From contig JAHCAL010000007.1 of the NCBI GenBank assembly GCA_019634925.1, forward strand, positions 1-64,000: a stretch of DNA of 64,000 nt, given 5' to 3'. Below are positions 27,910 through 36,597 of the stretch, in pieces (position 1 is the first letter of the stretch; every line of letters begins with the position of its first letter). Below the pieces are notes generated by a model, which saw only the letters and a list, made by a program, of their open reading frames with translations, had not been told where the DNA came from and did not search any database. This DNA is from Pseudomonadales bacterium (GTDB taxonomy: Bacteria > Pseudomonadota > Gammaproteobacteria > Pseudomonadales > Azotimanducaceae). The position numbers and the translations under genes are program-made.

Positions 27910-30900
27910 AGGGGATCATCGCCTGGTTCGCAGCCAACCACATCGCGGCCAACCTGCTGCTCGGGCTGATCGTGCTCGCGGGGCTGGCGGCGATTCCCAC
28001 GATTCCGCAGAAGGCTTTTCCAGACGTCGAACTGCCCATCGTAACGGTCCGGGTGCCGTACCTGGGTGCTGCGCCGCAGGAAGTCGAACAGGGCGTGTGC
28101 ATCCGCATCGAGGAGGAACTCGAAGGCATCGCCGGGATCGAGCGGATCAGCTCGACCGCGCTCGAAGGTTTCTGCACGGTGACCGTGGAGCTGTTCGAGA
28201 ACGCGCCCCAGGATCGCGCCCTCAACGACATCAAGAACCGCATCGATGCCATCGACACGTTTCCGGAGGAAATCGAACAGCCGATCATCAACCTCGTGAC
28301 CCCGGTGCGTCCGGTGCTCGATATCGCCATCACCGGGCCGACCGACGAACGCGCCCTGAAGACGCTCGGCCAGCAGGTCCGCGACGAGATCGCCGCCCTC
28401 CCCGGCATCACCCAGGTGGAATTGCAGAACACCCGCCCGTACGAGATCTCCATCGAGGTTTCGGAGGAAGCGCTGCGCCGCAACGGGCTGCGTTTCGACG
28501 ACGTCGCCCGCGCCGTGCGCACCGGATCGCTCGACCTGCCCGGCGGCACTATCAAGACCGAGAGCGGCGAAGTGCTGCTGCGCACCAAGGGCCAGGCGTA
28601 CTGGGGCGAGGATTTCGAACGCATCGTGCTCGTCACCCGTGCGGACGGTACACGACTGTATCTGCGCGACGTCGCACGGGTCGTCGACGGTTTCGAGGAT
28701 ACCGACCAGCTGCTGCGTTTCGACGGCCGGCCGGCGGCGATCATCCGCGTGTCGCGAGTCGGCGACCAGGACATCATGGCGATCACGCACGCCGTCAACG
28801 ACTACCTCGCGCAGGCCGACCGCACGCTGCCCGAAGGCGTCCGCCTGACCATCTGGAACGACGGCTCGAAGATCCTGCGCGACCGGCTCGACACCCTGCT
28901 CAACAGCGCGCGCCAGGGCTTCCTGATGGTCCTGGTCCTGCTGGCCCTGTTCCTGCGCCCGCGGCTCGCGTTCTGGGTGAGCGTGGGTGTCCCGGTCGCG
29001 TTCCTCGGCGCGCTGTTCCTGGCCGGGACGCTCGGACTCTCCATCGACGCGATCTCGCTGTTCGGCTTCATCCTGGTGCTCGGCATCCTGGTCGACGACG
29101 CCATCGTGATCGGCGAGAACGTACACGGCCGCCAGCTGCATGGCACGAGCCTTCTCGAAGGGGCGATCGCCGGCACCCAGGAGGTCTCCACACCGGTCAT
29201 CTTCGGCGTGCTCACGACCATCGCCGCATTCGTCCCCATGCTGCTCGCCCCGGGGACTTTCGGCCAGATCTTCGGCGTCATCGGCATCGTCGTCATCTGC
29301 TGCCTGCTGTTCTCGCTCATCGAATCCCAGCTGGTGCTGCCGGCGCACCTCGGCCATACCCGGGTCGACACACCGGCCGCCGAGATCGGGCTGCTGGCGA
29401 TCCCGGTGACCGCGATCGTCCTGCTCGAGTTCGCGCCCGACGTACGCACCTACGTGGCGCTCGCCATCGCGACCCTCGCCACCATCCTGGCGTTCTGGCA
29501 GCTCGGCTGGTGGGCGCGCTTCGCGGTGTGGCTGACCGCCCTGCAGGCGCGTTTTTCGGCCGGGCTCGAGCGGGCCATCGACACCCGTTTCCGGCGCGCG
29601 GTGGAACGCAGCACCGCTGCACGTCCGATCGCCGTGGCGCTGTCGTTCGCGGCACTGCTGTCCGCGATCGGGGTGGTCGCGAGTGGCCGGTTGCCGTTCT
29701 CGTTCTTTCCGCCGCTGGCAGCCGACCAGGCGATCGCGCAGCTCACCATGCCGCTCGGCACGCCCGCACACGTCACCAATGCGGTGGTCGCGCACCTCGA
29801 GGCAACGGCAGGGATCCTGGCGCGGCAGCTCGCCGACGAGTCGCCCGACGCGCCGCCGGTGACCCATATCCTCGCGGCGGTCGGCAGCCAGCCCTCCAGC
29901 GCCGGGGGCGGCGGGCCGCCGAGTACGGTGTCGACCGGCGCCGCGGGCGGACACGTCGGCGAGGTGACCGTCCAGCTGATCCCGAGCGAAGCGCGCACCA
30001 TCCGGACCCGCGAGGTCGCTGATCGCTGGCGTGAGTTGGCCGGCCCCGTGCCCGACGCCGTGGAGCTGAAGTTCAATTCGTCCCTGTTCACGGTGGGTAA
30101 TGCCATCGACATCCAGCTCGCCGGCAATGACGTCGACGAGCTGCGCGAAGTGGCCGCCAAGCTCCGCGCGAAGCTCGCCGAGTACCCGGGCGTGATCGAC
30201 ATCACCGACTCGTTCCGTTCCGGCAAGCAGGAGCTGAAGCTCGGCATCCTGCCGGCCGGCGAAGCCGCGGGCCTGACCCTCGGCGACCTCGCGCGGCAGG
30301 TCCGCCAGGCGTTCTACGGCGACGAGGCGCAGCGCATCCAGCGCGGCCGCGACGACGTGCGCGTCATGGTGCGCTACTCCGACGCGGAACGGCGCACGGT
30401 CGGCACCCTCGACACCATGCGGATCCGTACGCCGGGTGGTGCCGAGGTACCCTTCGCCACCGTGGCGCGCGCCGAGCCGGGCCAGGGCTACTCCTCCATC
30501 CGTCGGGTGGACCGCCAGCGCGTGGTGAACGTGGTGGCCGACGTCGACCGCGCACGCATCACCGCCAACGAGGTCCTCGCGAGCCTTCGTGACGGCGAAA
30601 TCCAGGCGATCATGCGCGACCATCCACGCGTCCGCTACAGCCTCGAGGGCGAGCAAGCCGAACAGGCCGAGACGTTCGGCAGGCTCGGCCCGATGTTCGG
30701 CATCGCCCTGTTCGTGATCTATGCGCTGCTCGCGATTCCGCTGCGCTCGTACACCCAGCCGCTCATCATCATGAGCGTGATTCCGTTTGCCTTCGTCGGC
30801 GCGATCTGGGGACACCTGCTGATGAAGGCGTTCGGCATGGTCTCCGGACTCGCCATGATGTCGGTCATGGGCTTCATCGCTGCGGCGGGCGTGGTGGTGA

Positions 30901-31232
30901 ATTCGAGCCTGGTACTGGTCCACAACGTCAACGCACGCTGCGCCGACGGTGAATCGGTGCAGACGGCGGTGGTCAATGCGGCCGTCTGCCGCTGCCGCCC
31001 GATCGTGCTGACATCGCTGACCACCTTCGTCGGCCTGCTGCCGCTCATGCTGAACCAGAGCGTCCAGGCGCAGTTCCTGGTGCCAATGGCGGTGTCACTG
31101 GCATTCGGCGTGATCTGCGCCGCTGTCGTCACCCTGCTGGTGGTACCGGCCGGCTACCTCGTGATCGAAGACTGGCACGCCTGGCGGGCGCGCCTCGGGC
31201 AGCGGGTCGGCCCTACCGCCGCGCGAGGTTGA
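27906..31232 (+). CDS. RND efflux permease (AcrB/HAE1-like)
   Basis: A 1108-residue inner-membrane proton-driven pump. It has two repeats, each with one helix, a large periplasmic loop and five more helices. In TM4, FILVLGILVDDAIVIGENV carries the proton-relay Asp397 and Asp398. Conserved periplasmic features include FENAPQDRALNDIKNRI near residue 100. The second half contains RSYTQPLIIMSVIPFAF. A low-complexity Gly/Ser/Pro insert occurs near residues 663-680. Together with the adaptor it forms a two-gene operon without a local regulator or outer-membrane factor. Substrates are probably hydrophobic compounds. Confidence 0.93.
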   Translation: MKGIIAWFAANHIAANLLLGLIVLAGLAAIPTIPQKAFPDVELPIVTVRVPYLGAAPQEVEQGVCIRIEEELEGIAGIERISSTALEGFCTVTVELFENAPQDRALNDIKNRIDAIDTFPEEIEQPIINLVTPVRPVLDIAITGPTDERALKTLGQQVRDEIAALPGITQVELQNTRPYEISIEVSEEALRRNGLRFDDVARAVRTGSLDLPGGTIKTESGEVLLRTKGQAYWGEDFERIVLVTRADGTRLYLRDVARVVDGFEDTDQLLRFDGRPAAIIRVSRVGDQDIMAITHAVNDYLAQADRTLPEGVRLTIWNDGSKILRDRLDTLLNSARQGFLMVLVLLALFLRPRLAFWVSVGVPVAFLGALFLAGTLGLSIDAISLFGFILVLGILVDDAIVIGENVHGRQLHGTSLLEGAIAGTQEVSTPVIFGVLTTIAAFVPMLLAPGTFGQIFGVIGIVVICCLLFSLIESQLVLPAHLGHTRVDTPAAEIGLLAIPVTAIVLLEFAPDVRTYVALAIATLATILAFWQLGWWARFAVWLTALQARFSAGLERAIDTRFRRAVERSTAARPIAVALSFAALLSAIGVVASGRLPFSFFPPLAADQAIAQLTMPLGTPAHVTNAVVAHLEATAGILARQLADESPDAPPVTHILAAVGSQPSSAGGGGPPSTVSTGAAGGHVGEVTVQLIPSEARTIRTREVADRWRELAGPVPDAVELKFNSSLFTVGNAIDIQLAGNDVDELREVAAKLRAKLAEYPGVIDITDSFRSGKQELKLGILPAGEAAGLTLGDLARQVRQAFYGDEAQRIQRGRDDVRVMVRYSDAERRTVGTLDTMRIRTPGGAEVPFATVARAEPGQGYSSIRRVDRQRVVNVVADVDRARITANEVLASLRDGEIQAIMRDHPRVRYSLEGEQAEQAETFGRLGPMFGIALFVIYALLAIPLRSYTQPLIIMSVIPFAFVGAIWGHLLMKAFGMVSGLAMMSVMGFIAAAGVVVNSSLVLVHNVNARCADGESVQTAVVNAAVCRCRPIVLTSLTTFVGLLPLMLNQSVQAQFLVPMAVSLAFGVICAAVVTLLVVPAGYLVIEDWHAWRARLGQRVGPTAARG

Positions 31233-31298
31233 TCCGCATTCTTGCCTGAATTCGGGCAAAATCCTCGACCTTCTCCCGGCAAAGGCCACAATCCGGCC

Positions 31299-31583
31299 AT
31301 GTCAGATCAATCGTCTGATCAATCGGATCTGCGGGAACTGGTCGCCCACCTCACGCGCACCAGCCGGCTCACGGCCGGCGAGGCCGCCCGCGTGGTGGCG
31401 GAGGTACTGGCTTTCCTCGACGAGACACCGGAAGCCTTCGTCCGCCGCCGCCACCTGGCCCTGCAGGCGGCCGGCCTCGCCAACCCGGCGATCTACCAGC
31501 GGCTGGCGCAGGAACTCGGCGAACGGCGCTTCCGCGCACCGCCCCTCAGTGGCCGGCAGATCCGCCGCATCATCTACGGCTGA
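31299..31583 (+). CDS. small conserved-looking protein of unknown function
   Basis: A 94-residue protein that I do not recognise. It is mostly helical: SDLRELVAHLTRTSRLTAGE, a helix with RVVAEVLAFLDE, then RRRHLALQAAGLANPAIYQR and a basic tail LSGRQIRRIIYG. It has no signal peptide or cysteines. The basic C-terminus could bind nucleic acid, which is only an inference. It sits 66 nt after the RND permease and 34 nt before glmS, so it may be in the glmS transcript. The coding-like third-position GC and clean boundaries support a real gene. Confidence 0.6.
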   Translation: MSDQSSDQSDLRELVAHLTRTSRLTAGEAARVVAEVLAFLDETPEAFVRRRHLALQAAGLANPAIYQRLAQELGERRFRAPPLSGRQIRRIIYG

Positions 31584-31617
31584 CCGCGGACGGCAGCCGG
31601 ACAACGGGAGAGCACAC

Positions 31618-33447
31618 ATGTGCGGAATCGTCGGATACGTAGGCCATCGGCCGGCCCTGCCCATCCTGCTGGAAGGCCTGCACCGGCTGGAGTACCGCGG
31701 CTACGACTCGGCCGGCATCGCGCTGGTCGGCAGCCGCGGCATCGAGACATTCAAGCGCAGCGGACGGGTGCGCGATCTCGAGTCCATCCTGCCCGCCGCG
31801 CGCGCGCGCATCCGCCGCGCCACCACGGGCATCGCGCATACGCGCTGGGCGACCCACGGCGCACCCAGCGACCGCAATGCGCATCCACACCTCGACCGGC
31901 ACGGCCGGATCGCCATCGTCCACAACGGCATCATCGAGAACGCCGCCGCGCTGCGCGCCCGCCTGGCGCTGGACGGCGTCGAGTTCGCCTCGGAGACCGA
32001 TTCCGAGGTGCTCGCGCACCTGATCGCCGCCATGCCCGCCGGACGCCTCGTGGACGCGGTCCGTGCCGCACTGCAGCTGGTCACCGGCGCGTACGGTCTC
32101 GCCGTCATGGACGCCGAGCGGCCCGACACCCTGGTCGTCGCGCGCAACGGCAGCCCGGTCGTGCTCGGCATCGGCGAACGGGAGATGTTCGCAGCATCGG
32201 ATACCGCGGCGCTCGTGCGCCACACGAGCCAGGTCGTGCATCTCGACGACGGCGAACTGGCCGAACTCCGCGCAGACGGGTACGAGACCAGCACGCTCGA
32301 GGGCGGCCCTACCGTCAAGACCCCGCTCACCGTGACCTGGGCGGCCGAAGCGCTCGACAAGGGCAGCTACGGCCACTTCATGCGCAAGGAGATCGACGAA
32401 CAACCGGACGCGGTACGCCGCACGCTGACCGGCCGGCTCGACCACCGTTTTCACACCAGCCGTCTCGGCGGCCTGGAGCTCGATCCACGCGCACTGCTCG
32501 AGATCCGCCGGGTGAAGATCCTTGGCTGCGGCAGCGCCTGGATCGCCGGGACGATCGGCGCGCACCTGATCGAACAGCTGGCACGCATTCCCGCCCACGC
32601 AGAACCCGCCTCCGAATTCCGCTACCGCAACCCGGTGATCGAACCGGACTGCCTGTACATCGCCGTGAGCCAGTCGGGCGAGACGTTCGACACGCTCGCC
32701 GCCGTGCAGGAGGTGACCCGCAAGGGCGGCCAGGTGCTCGGCATCGTCAACGTGGTGGGCAGCAGCATCGCGCGCGCCTGCGGGCGCGGCATCTACGTCC
32801 ACGCCGGCCCCGAAGTCTCCGTGGTTTCGACCAAGGCCATGACCTGCACGGCGACCGCGTTCGCGCTGCTCGCGCTGCACCTCGGTCGCATCCGCGACCT
32901 CGCCCCCACCGAAGGCCAGCGCCTGGTCGCCGCGCTCGAGGCGCTGCCCGGTCAGATCGCGTCCATCCTCGCGGACGAACCGGCCATCGCCGCGATCGCG
33001 CAGACGTTCGCCGGCGTGTCGAACGCCTATTTCGTCGGCCGCGCCCGCGGCTACCCGGTCGCGCTGGAAGGCGCGCTGAAACTGAAGGAAGTCAGCTACC
33101 TGCACGCCGAAGCCTACCCGGCGTCGGAACTCAAGCACGGTCCGCTCGCGCTCATCGAAGCCGCGACGCCCACGGTGGTCGTACTGCCGCGCGACGCGCT
33201 GTTCGCGAAGAACCTCTCCACCATCGAGGAGATCCATGCACGCCAGGGACCGGTGGTCGTGGTGACCCATCCAGGACCCCTGCCGATTGCCGTCGCCGGC
33301 CGCATCGACGTGCCGCAGAGCGCCCCGGAGCTCGACCCGATCCTGCTCAACGTGCCGCTGCAGCTGCTCGCCTACCACGTGGCGCTGGCGAAGGGTCGGG
33401 ACGTCGACCGGCCGCGCAACCTGGCGAAGTCGGTGACGGTTGAATGA
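31618..33447 (+). CDS. glmS: glutamine--fructose-6-phosphate aminotransferase (isomerising)
   Basis: A 609-residue enzyme of the first committed step of UDP-GlcNAc synthesis: fructose-6-phosphate plus glutamine gives glucosamine-6-phosphate. MCGIVGYVG exposes the glutaminase nucleophile Cys after Met removal. HTRWATHG and HNGIIEN complete the class II amidotransferase domain (1-240). Two SIS sugar-isomerase domains follow, with SQSGETFDTLAA and LEGALKLKEVSYLHAEAY, and the C-terminus is KSVTVE. The length equals that of E. coli GlmS. glmU, often adjacent, is not here. I saw no glmS ribozyme upstream (34-nt gap). Confidence 0.97.
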   Translation: MCGIVGYVGHRPALPILLEGLHRLEYRGYDSAGIALVGSRGIETFKRSGRVRDLESILPAARARIRRATTGIAHTRWATHGAPSDRNAHPHLDRHGRIAIVHNGIIENAAALRARLALDGVEFASETDSEVLAHLIAAMPAGRLVDAVRAALQLVTGAYGLAVMDAERPDTLVVARNGSPVVLGIGEREMFAASDTAALVRHTSQVVHLDDGELAELRADGYETSTLEGGPTVKTPLTVTWAAEALDKGSYGHFMRKEIDEQPDAVRRTLTGRLDHRFHTSRLGGLELDPRALLEIRRVKILGCGSAWIAGTIGAHLIEQLARIPAHAEPASEFRYRNPVIEPDCLYIAVSQSGETFDTLAAVQEVTRKGGQVLGIVNVVGSSIARACGRGIYVHAGPEVSVVSTKAMTCTATAFALLALHLGRIRDLAPTEGQRLVAALEALPGQIASILADEPAIAAIAQTFAGVSNAYFVGRARGYPVALEGALKLKEVSYLHAEAYPASELKHGPLALIEAATPTVVVLPRDALFAKNLSTIEEIHARQGPVVVVTHPGPLPIAVAGRIDVPQSAPELDPILLNVPLQLLAYHVALAKGRDVDRPRNLAKSVTVE

Positions 33448-33464
33448 GACCGGGGAGGCATGCG

Positions 33465-33498
33465 GATTGACATCCGGTTGCGGTTGACATACGGTTGC
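33465..33498 (+). promoter_or_regulatory. promoter with 17-nt direct repeats for the toxin-antitoxin pair
   Basis: Two adjacent 17-nt repeats (33465-33481 and 33482-33498) differ at two bases; both contain TTGACAT and CGGTTGC. The first TTGACA (33467-33472) is 17 nt from TACGGT (33490-33495), a credible sigma-70 promoter. The repeat over the promoter could be the operator for the HTH antitoxin. Confidence 0.5.
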
Positions 33499-33525
33499 GA
33501 AACCACTGCAGCCACCGGAGTCACC

Positions 33526-33990
33526 ATGTCGCGACCGAACGGGGCGCGGACGATCGCATTGGCCGATCTCGACCCGCGAATCGCAGCCGAAAGACTGGTG
33601 CGGGACCAGCGCGACAAGGGCGGCTGGCTCGATGCGTTCGCCGAGGCGCTCGACCGCCGGCGCAACGCGGACGCCCTCGAGCGTGTTCTGTCCGTGTGGA
33701 ATCTCAACCAGTCGGACGCCGCACGCATCTTCGGCGTGAGCCGTCAGGCGATCAGCAAGTGGCTGCACCAGGGCGTGCCCGCCGAGCGCGCCGAAGCCCT
33801 CGCCGATCTGGCCGCGGCCACCGATCTCCTGGTCCGGCATCTGCAGCGCGAGCGGATCCCCGCCGTGGTGCGCCGGTCCGCGCCTGCGCTCGGCGGCCGT
33901 TCGCTCCTCGACCTGCTCGAACGGCAGCACGGCCGCGCCGTGCTGGAAGCCTGCCGGGCCATGTTCGACTTCACCGAGGCACACGCCTGA
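33526..33990 (+). CDS. Xre/MbcA/ParS-type antitoxin
   Basis: A 154-residue antitoxin of a RES-Xre type II toxin-antitoxin system. The helix-turn-helix is LNQSDAARIFGVSRQAISKW at about 67-86. The C-terminal part, LGGRSLLDLLERQHGRAVLE, is the MbcA/ParS/Xre toxin-binding domain. ATG 33526 follows CCGGAG. It overlaps the downstream RES gene by 4 nt. Such antitoxins bind the toxin active site and repress their own promoter; the repeated promoter just upstream fits that. Confidence 0.87.
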   Translation: MSRPNGARTIALADLDPRIAAERLVRDQRDKGGWLDAFAEALDRRRNADALERVLSVWNLNQSDAARIFGVSRQAISKWLHQGVPAERAEALADLAAATDLLVRHLQRERIPAVVRRSAPALGGRSLLDLLERQHGRAVLEACRAMFDFTEAHA

Positions 33991-34529
33991 AACCACAGGT
34001 CGAAACGCTGGCCAACGGCTGGTGCTGGTGGCGCATCGCCGAAGCGGGCTGGTCGGATCCGCTCGATCCCTCGTACGCGCGCGCCCGGGGCGGCCGCTGG
34101 AACCCGCCGGACAGTTTTCCCACCCTGTATCTCAACGAGGGCCAGGTCACCGCACGCGCCAACCTGCGCCGGTTCATCGCGGACTGGCCGTACGAACCGG
34201 AGGACCTGCGTGCGAACAACGGACCGGTGCTGGTGGGCGCGACGCTGCCGCGCGACCAGACCGTCGCCGACGCGCATACGCCGGCCGGACTCGCGGCGCT
34301 CGATCTGCCGGCATCATTTCCGCGCCTGCGCGACGGCTCGCTCGTCGACCACGACCGCTGCCAGCCGATCGGAGCGGCCATCCACGCCGCAGGTCTGCGC
34401 GGCGTACGCGCGCGGTCGGCGCAGACCCCGGACGGCGCCGGACGCGAGCTCGCGTGGTTTCCCGCCGGCGCGCGCAGCCGCGCACGACGGGTCCGCGTGC
34501 TCGGGTTTGCGGACTGGTTCTGGGCCTGA
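33987..34529 (+). CDS. RES-domain toxin (NAD+ phosphorylase/glycohydrolase family)
   Basis: About 180 residues with the RES fold: WCWWRIAEAGWSDPLDPSY, RGGRWNPPDSFPTLYLNEG and a C-terminal GVRARSAQ region. RES toxins degrade cellular NAD+. In the position where typical members have the conserved Glu (TA-x-E), this protein reads VTARANLRRF, so it may belong to a variant subgroup. No ATG, GTG or TTG is in frame at the conserved beginning. The best start is CTG at 33987, overlapping the antitoxin stop as CTGA. Coupled translation would keep toxin below antitoxin. Confidence 0.8.
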   Translation: MKPQVETLANGWCWWRIAEAGWSDPLDPSYARARGGRWNPPDSFPTLYLNEGQVTARANLRRFIADWPYEPEDLRANNGPVLVGATLPRDQTVADAHTPAGLAALDLPASFPRLRDGSLVDHDRCQPIGAAIHAAGLRGVRARSAQTPDGAGRELAWFPAGARSRARRVRVLGFADWFWA

Positions 34530-34568
34530 AGGCGGCAGACATTCAGCGCGCGCACGCATGGCGATGAA

Positions 34569-34597
34569 TTGACGGGTGCGTTGCACCCGACTAGGTT
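34569..34597 (+). promoter_or_regulatory. P450 promoter with a palindromic operator in the spacer
   Basis: TTGACG (34569-34574), a 17-nt spacer, and TAGGTT (34592-34597). The spacer is occupied by the inverted repeat GGGTGC-GTT-GCACCC (34574-34588). A dimeric repressor bound there would block RNA polymerase. The P450 ATG is 25 nt beyond the -10 box. Confidence 0.5.
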
Positions 34598-34621
34598 GTT
34601 CGGGGTACCAGGGAGACACCC

Positions 34622-35884
34622 ATGCAGACCGCCGAATCCCACGACGTCGATCGGGTCCCGCTCGAGGAAATCGACGTCAGCCGACCCGAGCTCTTCCGGA
34701 CCGATACCTGGCAGCCCTGGTTCGCGCGGCTGCGCAGAGAAGCGCCGGTTCACTTTCTTGCGGAGAGCGTGAACGGACCTTTCTGGTCGATCTGCAGCCA
34801 CCGCCTAATCAAGGAGGTGGACTCGAACAACACGGTGTTCTCGTCCGCGTCCAGGCTGGGCGGCATCGCCATCGCCGATCCGCCGCCGATCGAAGACGGT
34901 CAGTTGCAGGGCGAGAGCTTCATCACCATGGACGAACCACAGCACATGCCGCAGCGGATGGCGGTCGCACCCACGGTCGCGCCCAAGAACCTCGCCGAGC
35001 TGGAACCGCTCATTCGCGAACGCGCGATCGATATCCTGGAGCACCTGCCGGTCGGCGAGACGTTCAACTGGGTGCAGGAGGTCTCCATCGAACTGACGGC
35101 GCGGATGCTGGCCACCCTGTTCGACTTTCCTTACGAGGAGCGCCGCAAGCTGGTCCACTGGTCCGACATCGCGACGGCCGTGCCGCAGGTGACGGGCGAC
35201 GACAGCATCGACATGAAGGCCCGCTACAACGGGCTGATGCAGGCTGCCGGCGCGTTCTATCAGCTGTGGGCGGCCAAGGCCGGGCAGCCACCGCGATTCG
35301 ACCTGATCTCGATGCTGCAGCACAACGAAGCCACCGCGCGCATGAACGAGAATCCCAGCCAGTTTCTCGGCAACATCCTGCTGTTGATCGTCGGCGGCAA
35401 CGACACGACCCGCAACAGCATCAGCGGCGGCGTGGTGGCGCTCAACCAGTTCCCGGACCAGTACCAGAAACTCCGCGAGAATCCGGGGCTGATTCCAAAC
35501 ATGGTCTCCGAGATCGTTCGCTGGCAAACCCCGGTGATCCATATGCGCCGCACGGCGCTCGAGGACTATGAGCTCGGCGGCAAGCGCATCCGCAAGGGCG
35601 ACAAGGTGGTGATGTGGTACGTCTCCGGGAACCGTGACGAAGCGGTGTTCGACGACGCCGAAAAACTGATCGTCGACCGACCGAATGCGCGCGCCCACGT
35701 CGCCTTCGGCTTCGGCGTGCATCGCTGCATGGGCAATCGCCTGGCGGAGCTCCAGCTGCGTGTGCTCTGGGAAGAGATCATGCGGCGTTTCCATACGGTG
35801 GAAGTGGTCGGCGAGGTCGAACGCCTGCCCAACAACTTCATCCGGGGGATCCGCAACGTGCCGGTGCGGTTGCATCCGCTCTAA
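34622..35884 (+). CDS. cytochrome P450, CYP153-like
   Basis: A 420-residue soluble P450. The I-helix is LLIVGGNDTTRNSISGG, the K-helix EIVRWQTP (ExxR), and the haem loop FGFGVHRCMGN with ligand Cys369. Long stretches such as VSIELTARMLATLFDFP, IPNMVSEIVRWQTP and GDKVVMWYVSGNRDE are characteristic of CYP153, the bacterial alkane and fatty-acid terminal hydroxylases. The usual ferredoxin and ferredoxin reductase genes are not adjacent. The gene has its own promoter with a palindrome in it. Steroid or terpenoid hydroxylation cannot be excluded. Confidence 0.92.
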   Translation: MQTAESHDVDRVPLEEIDVSRPELFRTDTWQPWFARLRREAPVHFLAESVNGPFWSICSHRLIKEVDSNNTVFSSASRLGGIAIADPPPIEDGQLQGESFITMDEPQHMPQRMAVAPTVAPKNLAELEPLIRERAIDILEHLPVGETFNWVQEVSIELTARMLATLFDFPYEERRKLVHWSDIATAVPQVTGDDSIDMKARYNGLMQAAGAFYQLWAAKAGQPPRFDLISMLQHNEATARMNENPSQFLGNILLLIVGGNDTTRNSISGGVVALNQFPDQYQKLRENPGLIPNMVSEIVRWQTPVIHMRRTALEDYELGGKRIRKGDKVVMWYVSGNRDEAVFDDAEKLIVDRPNARAHVAFGFGVHRCMGNRLAELQLRVLWEEIMRRFHTVEVVGEVERLPNNFIRGIRNVPVRLHPL

Positions 35885-35908
35885 GAGCGACGCGCCGGAG
35901 GGCGCGGG

Positions 35909-36523
35909 TCAGCGCCATCGATCGAACCGCATGATCTCCTCGAGCGGCCGGCGCACCACCGGACCGAACCTGCCCATCGGGTAACCCACGGGAATCAGGC
36001 ACAGCGCCGCGAACGTCTCGGGCAGGCCGAGCACCTCGCGTACCGCATCCTGGTCCCGCAACGCCAGCGTCGTCGGGGCGGCACCAAGACCGAGCGAACG
36101 GGCCGTGAGCAGAAGGTTCTGGACGCCCGGCCAGACCGATCCCGCCTGACGATAGATGCCGAGGCCTTCGACCCGTTCGCCGTAGTCGATACACGCAACG
36201 ATCAACGCCGGGATCTCGTGCATGTGATCCATCTGCCAGACCACGGCGTCGAGCAGCCGCTTCTGCTTGGCGTCGGCGGGGTTGTTCCGCTGCGGCGCGA
36301 TATAGGGCTCGGCATGCTTCCGGTTGAGATCGGCGAGTTTCTTCTTCTGCACCGGGTCGCGCACCACCACCCAGCGCGCCCGCTGCGCGTTCGAACCGCT
36401 CGGCGCCTGGTTCGCGGCGTCGATCAGTTCGAGCAGCAGCGCCTCCGGCACTTCGTCGGACTTCAGCCGGCGCATCGCCCGACAGTTGTGGATCGCTTCC
36501 GAAAGGGTCATGGCGCCGGACAT
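35909..36523 (-). CDS. nitroreductase family FMN oxidoreductase
   Basis: A 204-residue flavoprotein. RAMRRLKSDEVPEALL and ANQAPSGSNAQRARWVVV form the FMN phosphate site. The C-terminal part has LGLGAAPTTLAL and PVGYPMGRFGPVVRRPLEE, typical of the family. Such enzymes use NAD(P)H to reduce nitroaromatics, quinones or enones, usually as dimers. I chose ATG 36523, which follows GAGGAAA, over an upstream in-frame ATG. It converges on the P450 gene with 24 nt between. A small GC hairpin there (GCGCC-GGAG-GGCGC) may separate the two transcripts. Confidence 0.9.
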   Translation of the reverse strand: MSGAMTLSEAIHNCRAMRRLKSDEVPEALLLELIDAANQAPSGSNAQRARWVVVRDPVQKKKLADLNRKHAEPYIAPQRNNPADAKQKRLLDAVVWQMDHMHEIPALIVACIDYGERVEGLGIYRQAGSVWPGVQNLLLTARSLGLGAAPTTLALRDQDAVREVLGLPETFAALCLIPVGYPMGRFGPVVRRPLEEIMRFDRWR

Positions 36524-36597
36524 GTCGTTTCCTCGTTCACGTTCGTGGAGCACCTTACGACTTCATCCGGGACGGCGGAAGCGCTGGCCGGTATCGA

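Noticed and set aside
27345..30923. Very long open frame on the minus strand opposite the efflux genes (also long plus-strand frames opposite the cytochrome-like gene and glmS)
   Set aside because: High GC makes stop codons rare in antisense frames. The translations are rich in Arg, His and Gln, show no domains, and lie fully within genes with clear motifs on the other strand.
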